Assembly: GCF_003096635.1 (NCBI RefSeq)
Contig: NZ_QEKV01000013.1
Coordinates: 1-32,661, forward strand
From: Ezakiella coagulans
GTDB lineage: Bacteria > Bacillota > Clostridia > Tissierellales > Peptoniphilaceae
Reading direction: 5' to 3'
DNA: 32,661 nucleotides
The translations under genes were made by a program, and so were the position numbers. Below are positions 9,177 through 18,605 of this stretch, piece after piece. The notes under the pieces are model-generated. The model had not been told where the DNA came from. It ran no database searches and saw only the letters and a program-made list of their open reading frames with translations. Position 1 is the stretch's first letter. Each line of letters begins with the position of its first letter.

Positions 9177-10121
9177 CTACTTTCTTAACTTCGGATCAAG
9201 TGCGTCACGAAGACCGTCACCCAATAGTGTAAATGATAACATTGTTAGAGCAATCATAAGTGTCGGGAAGAACAATTGATATGGGTAGAACATCATTTGT
9301 GTTTGTGCTTCCGAAGACATAATACCCCATGATACATCAGGTGGTTGAAGTCCGATACCCATGTATGAAAGGAATGCTTCAGAGAAGATGAATCCCGGAA
9401 TATCAAATGTAAGTCCAACAATAACGATTGCAAGTACGTTAGGAATTATGTGTCTGATAATAACTTTCCAAGTCGGAACACCGAGTGTTCTTGCAGCAAG
9501 TACGTATTCTTCATTTTTAACAGAAAGTACTTGACCACGAACCATACGGCTGGTTCCGGTCCAGCTGGTAAGTGAGAGTGCAAGGAGTATTGATCCCAAG
9601 TTTGTCTTATTGAGCCACAAGCAGACGAGGATAACAATAAGAAGATATGGTAAACATGATATAATTTCAACTATTCTCATCATAATGTTATCGACTTTTC
9701 CGCCTACAAGTCCTGCAATTGAACCGTATGCAACACCGACTATCATTGCTATGAATGCACAGACAAGACCGATTACGATAGAAACTCTACCACCAACCCA
9801 AACACGTGTAAATATATCACGTCCTGCAGTGTCGGTTCCGAACCAATATGTTCCGTTCGGTGAAATATTTAGTGCTTGTGCATTTTGTTCTTTAAAAGAA
9901 AATTTATTAAAGTGTGGACCTGCAATAACCATGAATACCAGAAGAATTATGATTCCGATTGATAGCATTGCAGCTCTGTTCATTTTTAATCTGCGCCAAA
10001 CGTCTTCCCAGAAAGTGATTATAGGTCTAGCGATTTTTTCAGCTTCTATATCGTCTCTTGGAATTCTTTTAAACATTTCAGGCGTTATATTAAGATTTGT
10101 ATCTTTTATTTCTTTTTCCAT
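9177..10121 (-). CDS. oppC: Oligopeptide ABC importer, permease OppC
   Basis: A 314-residue inner permease. A cytoplasmic N-terminal stretch of about 50 residues is followed by TM1 (IGIIILLVFMVIAG), a periplasm-facing loop and the permease core. The EAA-type coupling helix is visible in AARTLGVPTWKVIIRHIIPN. RBS AGGAGG lies 5 bases before the ATG, partly inside the 9-base gap after oppB. It pairs with OppB to form the membrane channel; operon position 3 of 5. Confidence 0.92.
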   Translation of the reverse strand: MEKEIKDTNLNITPEMFKRIPRDDIEAEKIARPIITFWEDVWRRLKMNRAAMLSIGIIILLVFMVIAGPHFNKFSFKEQNAQALNISPNGTYWFGTDTAGRDIFTRVWVGGRVSIVIGLVCAFIAMIVGVAYGSIAGLVGGKVDNIMMRIVEIISCLPYLLIVILVCLWLNKTNLGSILLALSLTSWTGTSRMVRGQVLSVKNEEYVLAARTLGVPTWKVIIRHIIPNVLAIVIVGLTFDIPGFIFSEAFLSYMGIGLQPPDVSWGIMSSEAQTQMMFYPYQLFFPTLMIALTMLSFTLLGDGLRDALDPKLRK

Positions 10122-10130
10122 ATGGTCCTC

Positions 10131-11060
10131 CTATTCTGCCAACTTGATTCTCGGATCAAGGAATCCATATACTATATCAACGATAAGTTGTGATAAAACA
10201 AATAAAAATCCGAATAAAACTGTAGTTGAAATGATGAACGGGTAGTCTCTGCTTCCGATGGAGCTTACTAAGAATTGACCTAATCCCGGTATATTAAATA
10301 TTTTTTCAATAATAAATGAACCGGCAAAAACCCCTGTAATTTGTGGTCCTAAAATTGTAACAGCCGGAATCATAGCATTTTTTAATATGTGCTTGAAAAG
10401 AATTCCCATTTCGGTAACACCTTTTGCACGAGCTGTTAATACATAGTCCGAATTTATAACTTCAAGTACTGATGAACGCATATATCTTGCGTATGTTGCA
10501 ATTGTACCGAAAGACAGTGCCGTAATAGGCATAACAAAGCTCTTCCAGTTTCCTTTTCTATATGTTATAGGGAACCATTTGAGTTTTGCTCCAAAGAAAT
10601 ATTGTAGCAAACTTGCCATAACGAATGATGGAATCGTTACCCCCAAAATAGCAATTGTAATAACTAAGAAGTCAGGCCATTTTCCTCTGTTGAGTGCGGC
10701 AATAAATCCAAATGCAACACCGATTGTAAAGCCAAAAAATATTGAAATAAGTCCTAATTTTCCACTGACAGGTGCAGTCTTTGCTATTGTCTTTGAGATT
10801 TGTTGACCAGGGTAGATAATTGATTCTCCGAAGTCTCCTTTTAATGCATTCTTAACAAAAAGCGCATATTGTGTTGAAACCGGTTTGTCAAGTCCGTACT
10901 TTTTATTGTAGTTTGCAAGAACTTGTTCAGGTAAGTTCTTACGTGCTCTTGTTGCCAACGGATTTCCAGGTACTGAGTGCATCATCCAGAAAGTCGCGGC
11001 AGAAACCACAATTATTGACAAAACCATAAACGCTACACGCTTAAGCATATATCTTGTCAT
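10131..11060 (-). CDS. oppB: Oligopeptide ABC importer, permease OppB
   Basis: A 309-residue permease with an N-terminal TM (VAFMVLSIIVVSAATFWMMH), the conserved PGNP motif and an EAA loop in TARAKGVTEMGILFKHILKN. RBS AAAGGAGG sits upstream of the ATG. It follows oppA after a 98-base gap that carries a stem-loop, while oppC follows within 9 bases. It forms the channel with OppC. Nothing unusual in length or motifs. Confidence 0.92.
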   Translation of the reverse strand: MTRYMLKRVAFMVLSIIVVSAATFWMMHSVPGNPLATRARKNLPEQVLANYNKKYGLDKPVSTQYALFVKNALKGDFGESIIYPGQQISKTIAKTAPVSGKLGLISIFFGFTIGVAFGFIAALNRGKWPDFLVITIAILGVTIPSFVMASLLQYFFGAKLKWFPITYRKGNWKSFVMPITALSFGTIATYARYMRSSVLEVINSDYVLTARAKGVTEMGILFKHILKNAMIPAVTILGPQITGVFAGSFIIEKIFNIPGLGQFLVSSIGSRDYPFIISTTVLFGFLFVLSQLIVDIVYGFLDPRIKLAE

Positions 11061-11092
11061 ATTTCCTCCTTTATGTAGGATTATAGGGAAAA

Positions 11093-11113
11093 GTCCGTGT
11101 AATAAACACAGAC
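11093..11113 (-). promoter_or_regulatory. Stem-loop between oppA and oppB
   Basis: GTCCGTGT (11093-11100) pairs with ACACAGAC (11106-11113) with one mismatch, and outer GGG/CCC pairs extend it. On the minus strand the hairpin is followed by TTTTCCC. It may act as a partial terminator or mRNA 3'-end stabiliser that gives more binding protein than membrane components, as in many opp operons. This role is inference. Confidence 0.45.
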
Positions 11114-11158
11114 CCCTCCCAAAACCTATTTATTTATAGCTATTTAGCTATTATTTTA

Positions 11159-12946
11159 CTATTTGTCTCTTCCTGCTGTATAAAGTACTTGGAATCCCAT
11201 TGTTGCGAAGTAGTTGTTTCTTGCTCCCTTTACATAGTTTCTTCTGAATACGTTTGAAACTGCGTGGTTAATTGGAACTAATGCTGCATCTTCATAGATA
11301 AGAACTCTTTCAGCTTCGTGTAGGAGTTCTCCTCTCTTCTTTGCATCAAGTGTTACTCTTGCTTCTTCGAGGAGTTTGTCAAACTTTTCGTTTGTCCAAG
11401 CTGTTGGATAAGCACGTGTCTTTGAGTAGTTTGTTTCGAGGAAGTTTGATGGGTCGTTGAAGTCTGCACCCCATGCGAGCCATGCGATATCGTAGTCATT
11501 AGCTTTTAGACGGTTTGTGAAGTCGTTCCATTCGTGGTTTGAAGCTTCAACTTTGCATCCGAGAGCTTTTTCAACTTGTTGTTGGAATCCTTCGATTGCG
11601 ATACGTCCTTCATTTGAAATATCTGAACCCATTAATCTGATTGTTACAGTTGCAGGGTCTTTTCCTAATTCTTTGCATCCTTCTTCAAATAATGCTTTAG
11701 GATCTTTGATTTCGTTCTTAAGATCGAGAGCTGGTCCTTCGCCTTCTTTGTTGAATTCTTCACCTTGAACTCTTACTGTCGGTGGAACAAATGCATAAGC
11801 TGCAACAGGATTTCCGTTCCAAGCTGTTTCAATGATTTGTTCTCTGTCGATTACAGCTGCGATAGCTCTTGTAATCTTTGTATTAGCAACGTTTGAACCT
11901 TCGTTGAAGTTCATGAGCCAGTAACCTGTCCATGGGTTCAAGTTTGTTACTCTTGTGTATTCACCTGTTTCAGCAAGTTGTGCTTGCCATTTAGGGTCAC
12001 CAACACCTGCAAAATCAAGTTCGCCTGTCAATAAAGCGTTGTTGATTGTGTTAGGGTCGTTTAAGATTTGAGCGTTAACTTTTTGAAGTTTAACATTTGC
12101 TGCGTTCCAGAAATCTTCGTTCTTTTCATAGACGATTTCGTTGTTGATTGTCATATCAGCAATCTTGAAAGGTCCACATACAGGGATGTTTTCAACTTCA
12201 GATGAACCGTATTGGTCGCCTAAAGCTTCAACCATGTCTTGTCTTTGTGGGAAATAAACTCTTTGTGTAACAGTGTCCAAATAGTATGGGCATTCGTTTT
12301 CAAGAGTAACTTTTAATGTGTAATCATCCGGTGTTTCAACTCCGAGTTCTTCAACAGGTTTTTCACCTTTGTTAACAGCTTCACCGTTCTTTACAAGATA
12401 TACGAGGTTTGCAAATGGGCAAGCTGTTTCAGGAGTTGCTGAACGACGAATTGCATAAGCATAGTCTTGTGCATTTAAATCTTTGCCGTCACTCCATTTC
12501 ATTCCTTGTCTGATGTGGAATGTGTATTCGAGTCCGTCAGCACTTACTTCCCAACTTTCTGCACCTGCTGGTACATAAACTGAACCGCCGTTTTCATCTT
12601 CGTCTACACGAATAAGTGGTTCAAGTGTGTTGATAAGTACACCGTTACCATACATATCGTCGCCTGTTGCAGGGTCGAATGTGTTTGGCCATGAACCGAT
12701 GAATGTGTTGATGAATTGATCTTCATCAGCTTCTGCATCAGCTGTTTCTGTTTTATCAGCATCAGCTTTGTCATCAGTTGTTTCTTTTTGATCATCTTTT
12801 TGATCATCTTTTTGATCATCTTTTTGATCTGTTGTTTCTGTGTCAGTTGTTTTATCTGACTCTTTTCCAGTATCTTTTCCGCATCCTGCGAGTACACTAA
12901 GTGCAAGGATTGCAGCAATTAATACTGCTAAAAATTTTTTGGACAT
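11159..12946 (-). CDS. oppA: Oligopeptide-binding lipoprotein OppA (SBP family 5)
   Basis: A 595-residue extracellular peptide-binding protein. The signal peptide MSKKFLAVLIAAILALSVL ends in lipobox LAGC, so Cys at about residue 22 is probably lipidated. A low-complexity acidic linker (about 25-75) includes QKDD repeats, encoded by a 12-base tandem repeat at 12785-12830. The rest is a family 5 solute-binding fold: EPLIRVDEDENGG, SWEVSADGLEYTFHIRQGMKWSDG and the late NDPSNFLETN are typical. RBS AGGAGG precedes the ATG. First gene of oppABCDF, behind a perfect consensus promoter. Ligand unknown; peptides are expected from the neighbouring OppBCDF. Confidence 0.93.
   Translation of the reverse strand: MSKKFLAVLIAAILALSVLAGCGKDTGKESDKTTDTETTDQKDDQKDDQKDDQKETTDDKADADKTETADAEADEDQFINTFIGSWPNTFDPATGDDMYGNGVLINTLEPLIRVDEDENGGSVYVPAGAESWEVSADGLEYTFHIRQGMKWSDGKDLNAQDYAYAIRRSATPETACPFANLVYLVKNGEAVNKGEKPVEELGVETPDDYTLKVTLENECPYYLDTVTQRVYFPQRQDMVEALGDQYGSSEVENIPVCGPFKIADMTINNEIVYEKNEDFWNAANVKLQKVNAQILNDPNTINNALLTGELDFAGVGDPKWQAQLAETGEYTRVTNLNPWTGYWLMNFNEGSNVANTKITRAIAAVIDREQIIETAWNGNPVAAYAFVPPTVRVQGEEFNKEGEGPALDLKNEIKDPKALFEEGCKELGKDPATVTIRLMGSDISNEGRIAIEGFQQQVEKALGCKVEASNHEWNDFTNRLKANDYDIAWLAWGADFNDPSNFLETNYSKTRAYPTAWTNEKFDKLLEEARVTLDAKKRGELLHEAERVLIYEDAALVPINHAVSNVFRRNYVKGARNNYFATMGFQVLYTAGRDK
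12785..12830 (-). repeat. 12-bp tandem repeat in the oppA linker
   Basis: The unit GATCATCTTTTT occurs three times in succession (12790-12825) with partial copies on both sides. It encodes QKDD repeats between the lipid anchor and the binding domain. Unit length is a multiple of three, so copy-number change would keep frame and alter only tether length. Confidence 0.8.
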
Positions 12947-12996
12947 TTATATGTTCCTCCTTTTTATTTTGAGGGTTATACCCCCATCAAGTAGTA

Positions 12997-13025
12997 ATTA
13001 TATAACAAAATGCAATTGATGTCAA
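12997..13025 (-). promoter_or_regulatory. Consensus sigma-A promoter of the opp operon
   Basis: Minus strand: TTGACA (13020-13025), 17-base spacer, TATAAT (12997-13002); both boxes are perfect. The leader to oppA is about 44 nt. An 8-bp palindrome, TCACGTGA (13053-13060), lies about 28 bases upstream of the -35 and could be an operator; this is only suggestive. Confidence 0.88.
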
Positions 13026-13101
13026 GAATCGGAATCATTTTAGTGACCCCGATCACGTGACGCAAATTACACGTTTGTACCGTTTATTAATAAATTTTAA
13101 C

Positions 13102-16100
13102 TTATTCGTAAGCTTTTAGTGAACTTACCATATCTATTGACTTCAGTCTCTTCCTTACAATAAACTCTACAACGAATGTGAAGAAGAAACTTATTAGTGC
13201 CGAGTACATATACGGTCTGAATGATATGATTGTGTTTAAAATTATATTGTCCGGCGGAAGGATCTCCGCAACTGCAATTAGCATTCCCCATCCCACGAGG
13301 AACCCGACAAGTATGCCTATAACCGTCAATATATAAGTTTCCCGGTAAACGTACTCGGAAAGTTCTTTGTTTGTAAAACCCAAGACTTTAATTGTCGAAA
13401 GTTCTCTTTTTCTTTCTTCTATATTAATGTTCGATAGATTATATAGAACAACCATCGCAAGAATCGAGGAGCAGATGATGATTATATAAACAACCGCCGC
13501 AACTGATGCCGTCCAGTTATCTATAGCCATTTTGCCCTCCGTGAAATCGACAACGCTCAAAATGGATTTATTCTTTCTCAAACCCGCAATGAGCTCATCT
13601 TTTTTCGACTCGTCATTTAATTTGATATAGTACGAATTGGTTTCATATTTTTTGTTAAAAGTTTCTTCGTAAGTCTTTTTTGTCATGAATACAAAGTGAC
13701 CAATATAGTTATCCACAACTCCGTCAGGTTTAATTCTCGTTTCTACAAGGTCCGAATCGCGAAGCTCAATGTCTGTTTTATCCTTTGGCCTGATTTCATC
13801 AAGCTTCTTTGTAATCATTATGCCGTCAAGGTTGTAATGTCTATCTTTTTTGAATTGCTTTTCTACAAATAAGTCGATATATTCTGTAAATTCTTTTTCA
13901 TTTTCCGGAACCACAAGCACGACTTGTTGATCACGTCCGTTTTGATTTTCGTATGTGAAACTTTGAGTGTATGCGTTCATATACCCCTTCACGTTATCAC
14001 TTTTTAAGAATTTTACATAATCATCTTTTCCTTCATCTCCAAGCATTTCGTCGGTTACAATTTGAAAATCGTATTTCATAATCTTATCAAACTGACGGGA
14101 TTCAATTCCTCCGAGTGCTTCTCTCAAGCTGAAGCCAAGGAATAAAAGACCCGTGCAACCTGCAATGCCGAAGATTGTCATAAACATTCTCGATTTATAT
14201 CTGAAAACATTTCTCATTGTTACTTTGCCGATAAAACCAAGTCTGTTCCAAATAAATTTAATTCTTTCAATAAGCATCTTTTTAACTTTTTTCGGTGGTT
14301 TCGGTCGCATAAGAGATGCCGCATTCTCTCTCAATGATGATAATACAACGCTCAAAGTTGCAACCATGTTTACCATAACTCCGAAAAGTATCGCGACTAT
14401 ATTTATAAACGGATTTACAATTCCGGTCAGTTCTTTTATAACAAAACTTGCTGAGTATGCGTGATAGATTATTTTCGGAAGAAGTATCGAGCCAAATGTC
14501 GCGCCTATGATACCGCCGACAAGACTTGAAATAAGGCCGTACGAAATATATTTCATCGAGATGCTTGCTGTCGAAAATCCAAGTGCTTTATATGTGCCGA
14601 TTTCAATTCTCTTTTCTTCGACCATTCTTGTCATTGTGGTGAGCGAGACAAGGATTGCGACAAAGAAGAAGAAGAGTGGGAAAATCCAGCTGACCACGTC
14701 GAGCTTGTGTGATGAATCGATCATAAAGAACAAACTGTCGTTGTCCTTTCTCGTTTCAACTTTGAACTTCGGCTCTTTCAACTTGTCGATCATTTCCTTT
14801 GCGTCATTTATTTTCTTTTCGCCGTCATCTAGAGTTTTGAGGACTTCCTCTTTTTTTGAAATGAATTTTTCGTTGTTTTCGTTGTATTTCTTTTCTCCAT
14901 CTTGGAGCTCGACTTTCGCCTTTCGAATTTTTTCATTTGCATCTTTGAGCTCGCGATTCAAAGTTGTTCTGCCGTCTGCAAGGTCCAGTTCAGCTTTTTT
15001 CAGCTTGTCCTTGTTTTTGTCAATTTCATCTTTACCTTTTTCGAGTTCTTTTTTCGCGTCTTCCAACTTTTCTTTATTACTATTTAACTCTACCTCAGCC
15101 GCTTCTATCTTCGAAAGACCTTCTTCTATTTTATTTTTATTTATTTCAAGCTCAGTTTCCTTTGACTTAACTTCTTCTAAACCTGCTGTAGCCTCATCTT
15201 TTTTCTTTAAAACCTCAGCAAGCTTGTAGTCTTCCTCAACATGTGAAAGATTTGCTTCAGTTTTCTTTTGAATTGCATCGTTTAATTGTGATTCAATTCC
15301 TTCGATCTCGGCAAGTGCACCTTCAAGCTTTGTCTTGTTTTCCGTAATTGCAAGAAGACCTGCTGCAACTTTTTCCTTGTTTTCAGTGAGTTCTTGTTTC
15401 TTTTCTTGAAGACCGCTATTTTTTACAGCGTCGTTGTATTTTTGAAGGCCGTCATCATATTCTTTTTTGCCCGTTAAATACTTATCTTCTGCATCTTTGA
15501 GTTTCTTTTTGCCGTCTTCAATTTCCTTTGCTCCGTCCGCCAATTTTTTATTCGCATCCGCCGTCTTTGTTTTAAGTTCATTTTCAGCATCCGCCAATTT
15601 CTTTTTGCCATCCTCGAGCTTTTTCTTTGCGTCGGCAAGCTTGTCTTCAGCGTCTTTTAGTTCTTTTCTACCGTTTCTTATATCCTTTGACGCATCATCT
15701 ATTTTCTTCTGATTCTTATTTTTTAGCTCTGCGAACTTGATGCTTGCTCTCGGTTCCAAAATTTCAATCGCATCACTTTTTTTCACAGATGTAATGTTTT
15801 CGTATTTGTCGGAATCCGAATTCACTCCCTCGGTGTTTTTGAATGTATATTTTACAAATGAAAATACATCCTTGTCGAAGTTTTCTTTCGTGACATAAGC
15901 AACAGTCTCGATTGTCCCCGTTGAAATTTCCGAAACACCTTTGTTTGCTTGAATAAGATAATCGGTGGAAATAACCTTGCCAACAACTGTGAACTCATAT
16001 GTCTTCAAATCATTTCTGTCTTTGTCTTCCTTTAGCTTATCCGACTCTCTTTCGAACTTTATCTTTTGTCCGATTTTAATTCCGTCTGTTTTCGGAGTGA

Positions 16101-16566
16101 ATTCAATTGCAATTTCCCCGAATTTTTCCGGAAGTCTGCCTACCTTTATCTCCGGCGCCGAAATTTTATCTGAAAGACTCGACACTCTAAAGTTGATTTT
16201 TTCATGACCTAAACTTATATCGGTGTAATATCCCGTCTCCATCTCCTTTATGCCCTTGATATTTCTGAGTGCTTCCATATCTTCTTCATTTATACCTACC
16301 GGACTGGAAATACGTAAGTCATACATTTTTTGATCTACAATATGGTGCTCGATGCTGTCACGCATCTTCGGTCCCGTTACCTTTAGGCCAACAAGAATAA
16401 ACACTCCGAGTGCAGTCATAATAAGAATCGAAAGAAATCTTTTCCACGTATTTGAGATTTCTCTTAAAATATCCTTTAGATGAGCATTTTTTAATCGACT
16501 TTTGTTCTTGGTGCCGCCTCTTAACTTTTTATCATCTTTTTTTGAAGTATCCATATTTTTTACCAT
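13102..16566 (-). CDS. FtsX/MacB-type ABC transporter permease with long coiled coil
   Basis: An 1154-residue permease. TM1 is near residues 40-62 (FLSILIMTALGVFILVG). A very long coiled coil at about 272-595 is built of repeats like KKLEDGKKKLADAENEL, matching the X-X-X-Leu-X-X-Gly heptad type. A first block of three TM helices follows (about 625-760), then a linker, a further TM (FMTIFGIAGCTGLLFLGF), a second extracellular domain and three C-terminal TM helices (about 1030-1140). Two FtsX core units in one chain are typical of Firmicute exporters that act on lipids, peptides or cell-wall processes. The ATG overlaps the ATPase stop by 7 bases and has no clear RBS, implying coupling; Met5 is an alternative start. 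Partner is the upstream ATPase. Substrate unknown. No clear terminator follows before the opp promoter. Confidence 0.88.
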   Translation of the reverse strand: MVKNMDTSKKDDKKLRGGTKNKSRLKNAHLKDILREISNTWKRFLSILIMTALGVFILVGLKVTGPKMRDSIEHHIVDQKMYDLRISSPVGINEEDMEALRNIKGIKEMETGYYTDISLGHEKINFRVSSLSDKISAPEIKVGRLPEKFGEIAIEFTPKTDGIKIGQKIKFERESDKLKEDKDRNDLKTYEFTVVGKVISTDYLIQANKGVSEISTGTIETVAYVTKENFDKDVFSFVKYTFKNTEGVNSDSDKYENITSVKKSDAIEILEPRASIKFAELKNKNQKKIDDASKDIRNGRKELKDAEDKLADAKKKLEDGKKKLADAENELKTKTADANKKLADGAKEIEDGKKKLKDAEDKYLTGKKEYDDGLQKYNDAVKNSGLQEKKQELTENKEKVAAGLLAITENKTKLEGALAEIEGIESQLNDAIQKKTEANLSHVEEDYKLAEVLKKKDEATAGLEEVKSKETELEINKNKIEEGLSKIEAAEVELNSNKEKLEDAKKELEKGKDEIDKNKDKLKKAELDLADGRTTLNRELKDANEKIRKAKVELQDGEKKYNENNEKFISKKEEVLKTLDDGEKKINDAKEMIDKLKEPKFKVETRKDNDSLFFMIDSSHKLDVVSWIFPLFFFFVAILVSLTTMTRMVEEKRIEIGTYKALGFSTASISMKYISYGLISSLVGGIIGATFGSILLPKIIYHAYSASFVIKELTGIVNPFINIVAILFGVMVNMVATLSVVLSSLRENAASLMRPKPPKKVKKMLIERIKFIWNRLGFIGKVTMRNVFRYKSRMFMTIFGIAGCTGLLFLGFSLREALGGIESRQFDKIMKYDFQIVTDEMLGDEGKDDYVKFLKSDNVKGYMNAYTQSFTYENQNGRDQQVVLVVPENEKEFTEYIDLFVEKQFKKDRHYNLDGIMITKKLDEIRPKDKTDIELRDSDLVETRIKPDGVVDNYIGHFVFMTKKTYEETFNKKYETNSYYIKLNDESKKDELIAGLRKNKSILSVVDFTEGKMAIDNWTASVAAVVYIIIICSSILAMVVLYNLSNINIEERKRELSTIKVLGFTNKELSEYVYRETYILTVIGILVGFLVGWGMLIAVAEILPPDNIILNTIISFRPYMYSALISFFFTFVVEFIVRKRLKSIDMVSSLKAYE

Positions 16567-17258
16567 TCTATAGTATCAATACTTACCGGATTTTTATTAA
16601 CAGTTATATTTCTCGTCTTTGCGTCCCAAATTTCTATAACTCTGTCCGCAATCGGGGTTATTGCTGTGTTATGCGTTATGATTACAACTGTCGTACCCCA
16701 TTCTCTTGACATGTCTTGCAGCAGTTTCAAAACAGATTTACCTGTGTGATAATCAAGTGCACCTGTCGGTTCATCGCAAAGAAGAATTGCCGGTTTTTTC
16801 GATAATGCACGTGCAATTGCGACTCTTTGTTGCTCTCCACCGGAAAGCTCTGACGGGAAATTGTTCATTCTGCCTTCAAGACCTACGGATTTCAAAATTT
16901 CTTCTGCCGGTATCGAGTCTTTTGCAATTTGGCTTGCGAGCTCTACATTTTCCTTCGCCGAAAGATTTGTGACAAGATTATAAAATTGAAATACAAATCC
17001 AATTTTATATCTTCTATAATTTGTAAGTTCCTTGTCGGTGGCGTTTGAAATGTCCACACCGTCAACAATAATCTGTCCGCTGTCCGCCCGGTCCATTCCG
17101 CCTAAAATATTTAAAACCGTCGACTTCCCTGCACCTGAAGGTCCGACAATAACAGCCAACTCACCCTTTTCTATACCGAAAGAAATGTGATCATTCGCAT
17201 AAATCTTGCTCTCACCCTTTCCGTATGTCTTTACTATATCTTTTACTTCAGCAAACAT
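16560..17258 (-). CDS. MacB/LolD-type ABC transporter ATP-binding protein
   Basis: A 232-residue ATPase. Visible motifs: Walker [12 protein letters not shown]-loop FVFQFYNL, signature [16 protein letters not shown], Walker [14 protein letters not shown] and switch His in ITHNT. The EPTGALD form is the hallmark of the MacB/LolD/FtsE group that pairs with FtsX-like permeases, and such a permease follows with a 7-base overlap. RBS TTTGGAGG lies in the 15-base gap after the ATP-grasp gene, so it looks co-transcribed with the two ligase genes upstream. Confidence 0.92.
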   Translation of the reverse strand: MFAEVKDIVKTYGKGESKIYANDHISFGIEKGELAVIVGPSGAGKSTVLNILGGMDRADSGQIIVDGVDISNATDKELTNYRRYKIGFVFQFYNLVTNLSAKENVELASQIAKDSIPAEEILKSVGLEGRMNNFPSELSGGEQQRVAIARALSKKPAILLCDEPTGALDYHTGKSVLKLLQDMSREWGTTVVIITHNTAITPIADRVIEIWDAKTRNITVNKNPVSIDTIEW

Positions 17259-17273
17259 TTTATTGCCTCCAAA

Positions 17274-18590
17274 TTATCTTTTGTACTTTATCCCCGGTGC
17301 CGCAACATATTCCATTGCCGAACCGATAATATCATGAAGTCCCATCCTTGCGTAAACTCCATTGAACTCTTCCATATAACAGAAAAGTCCAATCATATTA
17401 CGCCTCTTAGTCAAGCTGAACTTGTCGCCGTCAACCTTTAAATAAGGAAGCTCCTTCGGTGTAACGAACTCTTGATAAATATAATCCGTATTGAAATTTT
17501 CTTTTGCCGTCTTTATGAATTCCTCTTCACTCATGCTTCTTCCGGTGTAAACACCTCTTGCAGCATTTAAATCAGTCGGCTTAAAAATATATTTATCCTT
17601 ATTTTTTACAATTTTCTCAAAAAATTGCTCGTCGCCTTCAAAGCGTGCAGTGAATGGAATGTGTTTTTTTACAAACTCATTCTCTTCTTCTGTTAAAATC
17701 TTTTTCGTTTCATCCATGTGAACAACGCTGAAAAACACTTTATTGTGAACAACCTGACTTCTAAAAGAGCCGACATAAACCGCAGCGTCATTTAAATATG
17801 CCTCAATAAAAGCAGCCGAATCGTCTCGTCTTCTCATTAAATCACTCATAACAACGCGTCTGTAGACAAGATCGATCTCCTCGCCATCAGCGATCAACTT
17901 GTTCTTTTCTCTATCATAATCCAAATTTGAAATATCTTCAATAATGCATTTTATTCCATTTTTTTCAAAATGATCTTTAAACATCAAAAACTCGTCCGGT
18001 GTGCCGGTATCGTTGAAGTCTGCAATCAAAACATTCTTTGGCATTATGCCCTTTATATCTTTGTAAAGTGAGATTATTTTCTTTACCCAAGTGTCAAAAA
18101 GTTCATATCTCGAAAAATTCCAATTTAAATCTTCGAAAATCTTAGACTCCAAAAGAAGGCTTGCAATCGCATAGTCCTCGAGCATCGCAGAAGTACCGTC
18201 AGTATTTATCTCACAAAATCCGAAATCCTCATATCCGTTGTAAAAAATGTCAAACCTCGACATCGGAACCGGCATACTATAGCCTGGGTCATGTAAAATT
18301 AGTTTTTCTACAAAATCGTCATAATTGAAAAGCTTTCTGTAGCTCTCTTCTTCGACATATTTCTTCGTGACCTTCTTTACAATCGACATGGTATCCTTTG
18401 CAATTCGCTTGAACGCTTCCTCATCCTTATCAGAAATCAAAAGCGGCTGATATTCAAACGGAATCGGCTTTCCTTTATACAAAAACTTCCTCTTTATGCA
18501 TTCTTCCAAAAGACGCTTGTAATCCGAAACATACTCGTCTTTTGACATTGCCGCATCCAAATAATCTTTTAAATCTTTATCACTATACAT
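17274..18590 (-). CDS. ATP-grasp ligase resembling glutathionylspermidine synthase
   Basis: 438 residues. The motif FCEINTDGTSAMLED (near residue 125) resembles the EINADTP block of the glutathionylspermidine-synthase pre-ATP-grasp family, and YIFKPTDLNAARGVYTG (near 330) looks like the ATP-grasp lysine and glycine loop. Such enzymes join a carboxylate to an amine using ATP. It follows the glutamate-cysteine ligase gene by 15 bases with RBS GAGGGG, so it probably uses gamma-Glu-Cys or a related gamma-glutamyl compound as substrate. I see no N-terminal amidase domain such as that of E. coli Gsp. Whether the product is glutathione, a polyamine conjugate or another peptide cannot be told. Family assignment moderately sure, reaction unsure. 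Confidence 0.7.
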   Translation of the reverse strand: MYSDKDLKDYLDAAMSKDEYVSDYKRLLEECIKRKFLYKGKPIPFEYQPLLISDKDEEAFKRIAKDTMSIVKKVTKKYVEEESYRKLFNYDDFVEKLILHDPGYSMPVPMSRFDIFYNGYEDFGFCEINTDGTSAMLEDYAIASLLLESKIFEDLNWNFSRYELFDTWVKKIISLYKDIKGIMPKNVLIADFNDTGTPDEFLMFKDHFEKNGIKCIIEDISNLDYDREKNKLIADGEEIDLVYRRVVMSDLMRRRDDSAAFIEAYLNDAAVYVGSFRSQVVHNKVFFSVVHMDETKKILTEEENEFVKKHIPFTARFEGDEQFFEKIVKNKDKYIFKPTDLNAARGVYTGRSMSEEEFIKTAKENFNTDYIYQEFVTPKELPYLKVDGDKFSLTKRRNMIGLFCYMEEFNGVYARMGLHDIIGSAMEYVAAPGIKYKR

Positions 18591-18605
18591 ATAATCCCCT
18601 CAATC

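Noticed and set aside
9610-10245. A 211-residue plus-strand ORF
   Set aside because: Shadow of oppC and the end of oppB; hydrophobic helices in reverse, no ribosome site.
13053-13060. TCACGTGA as a defined operator
   Set aside because: Only eight bases, single occurrence noticed; no regulator can be named.
14507-15229. A 240-residue plus-strand ORF opposite the permease
   Set aside because: Ser/Phe-rich low-complexity shadow of the Lys/Glu-rich coiled-coil codons; no RBS, no family features.
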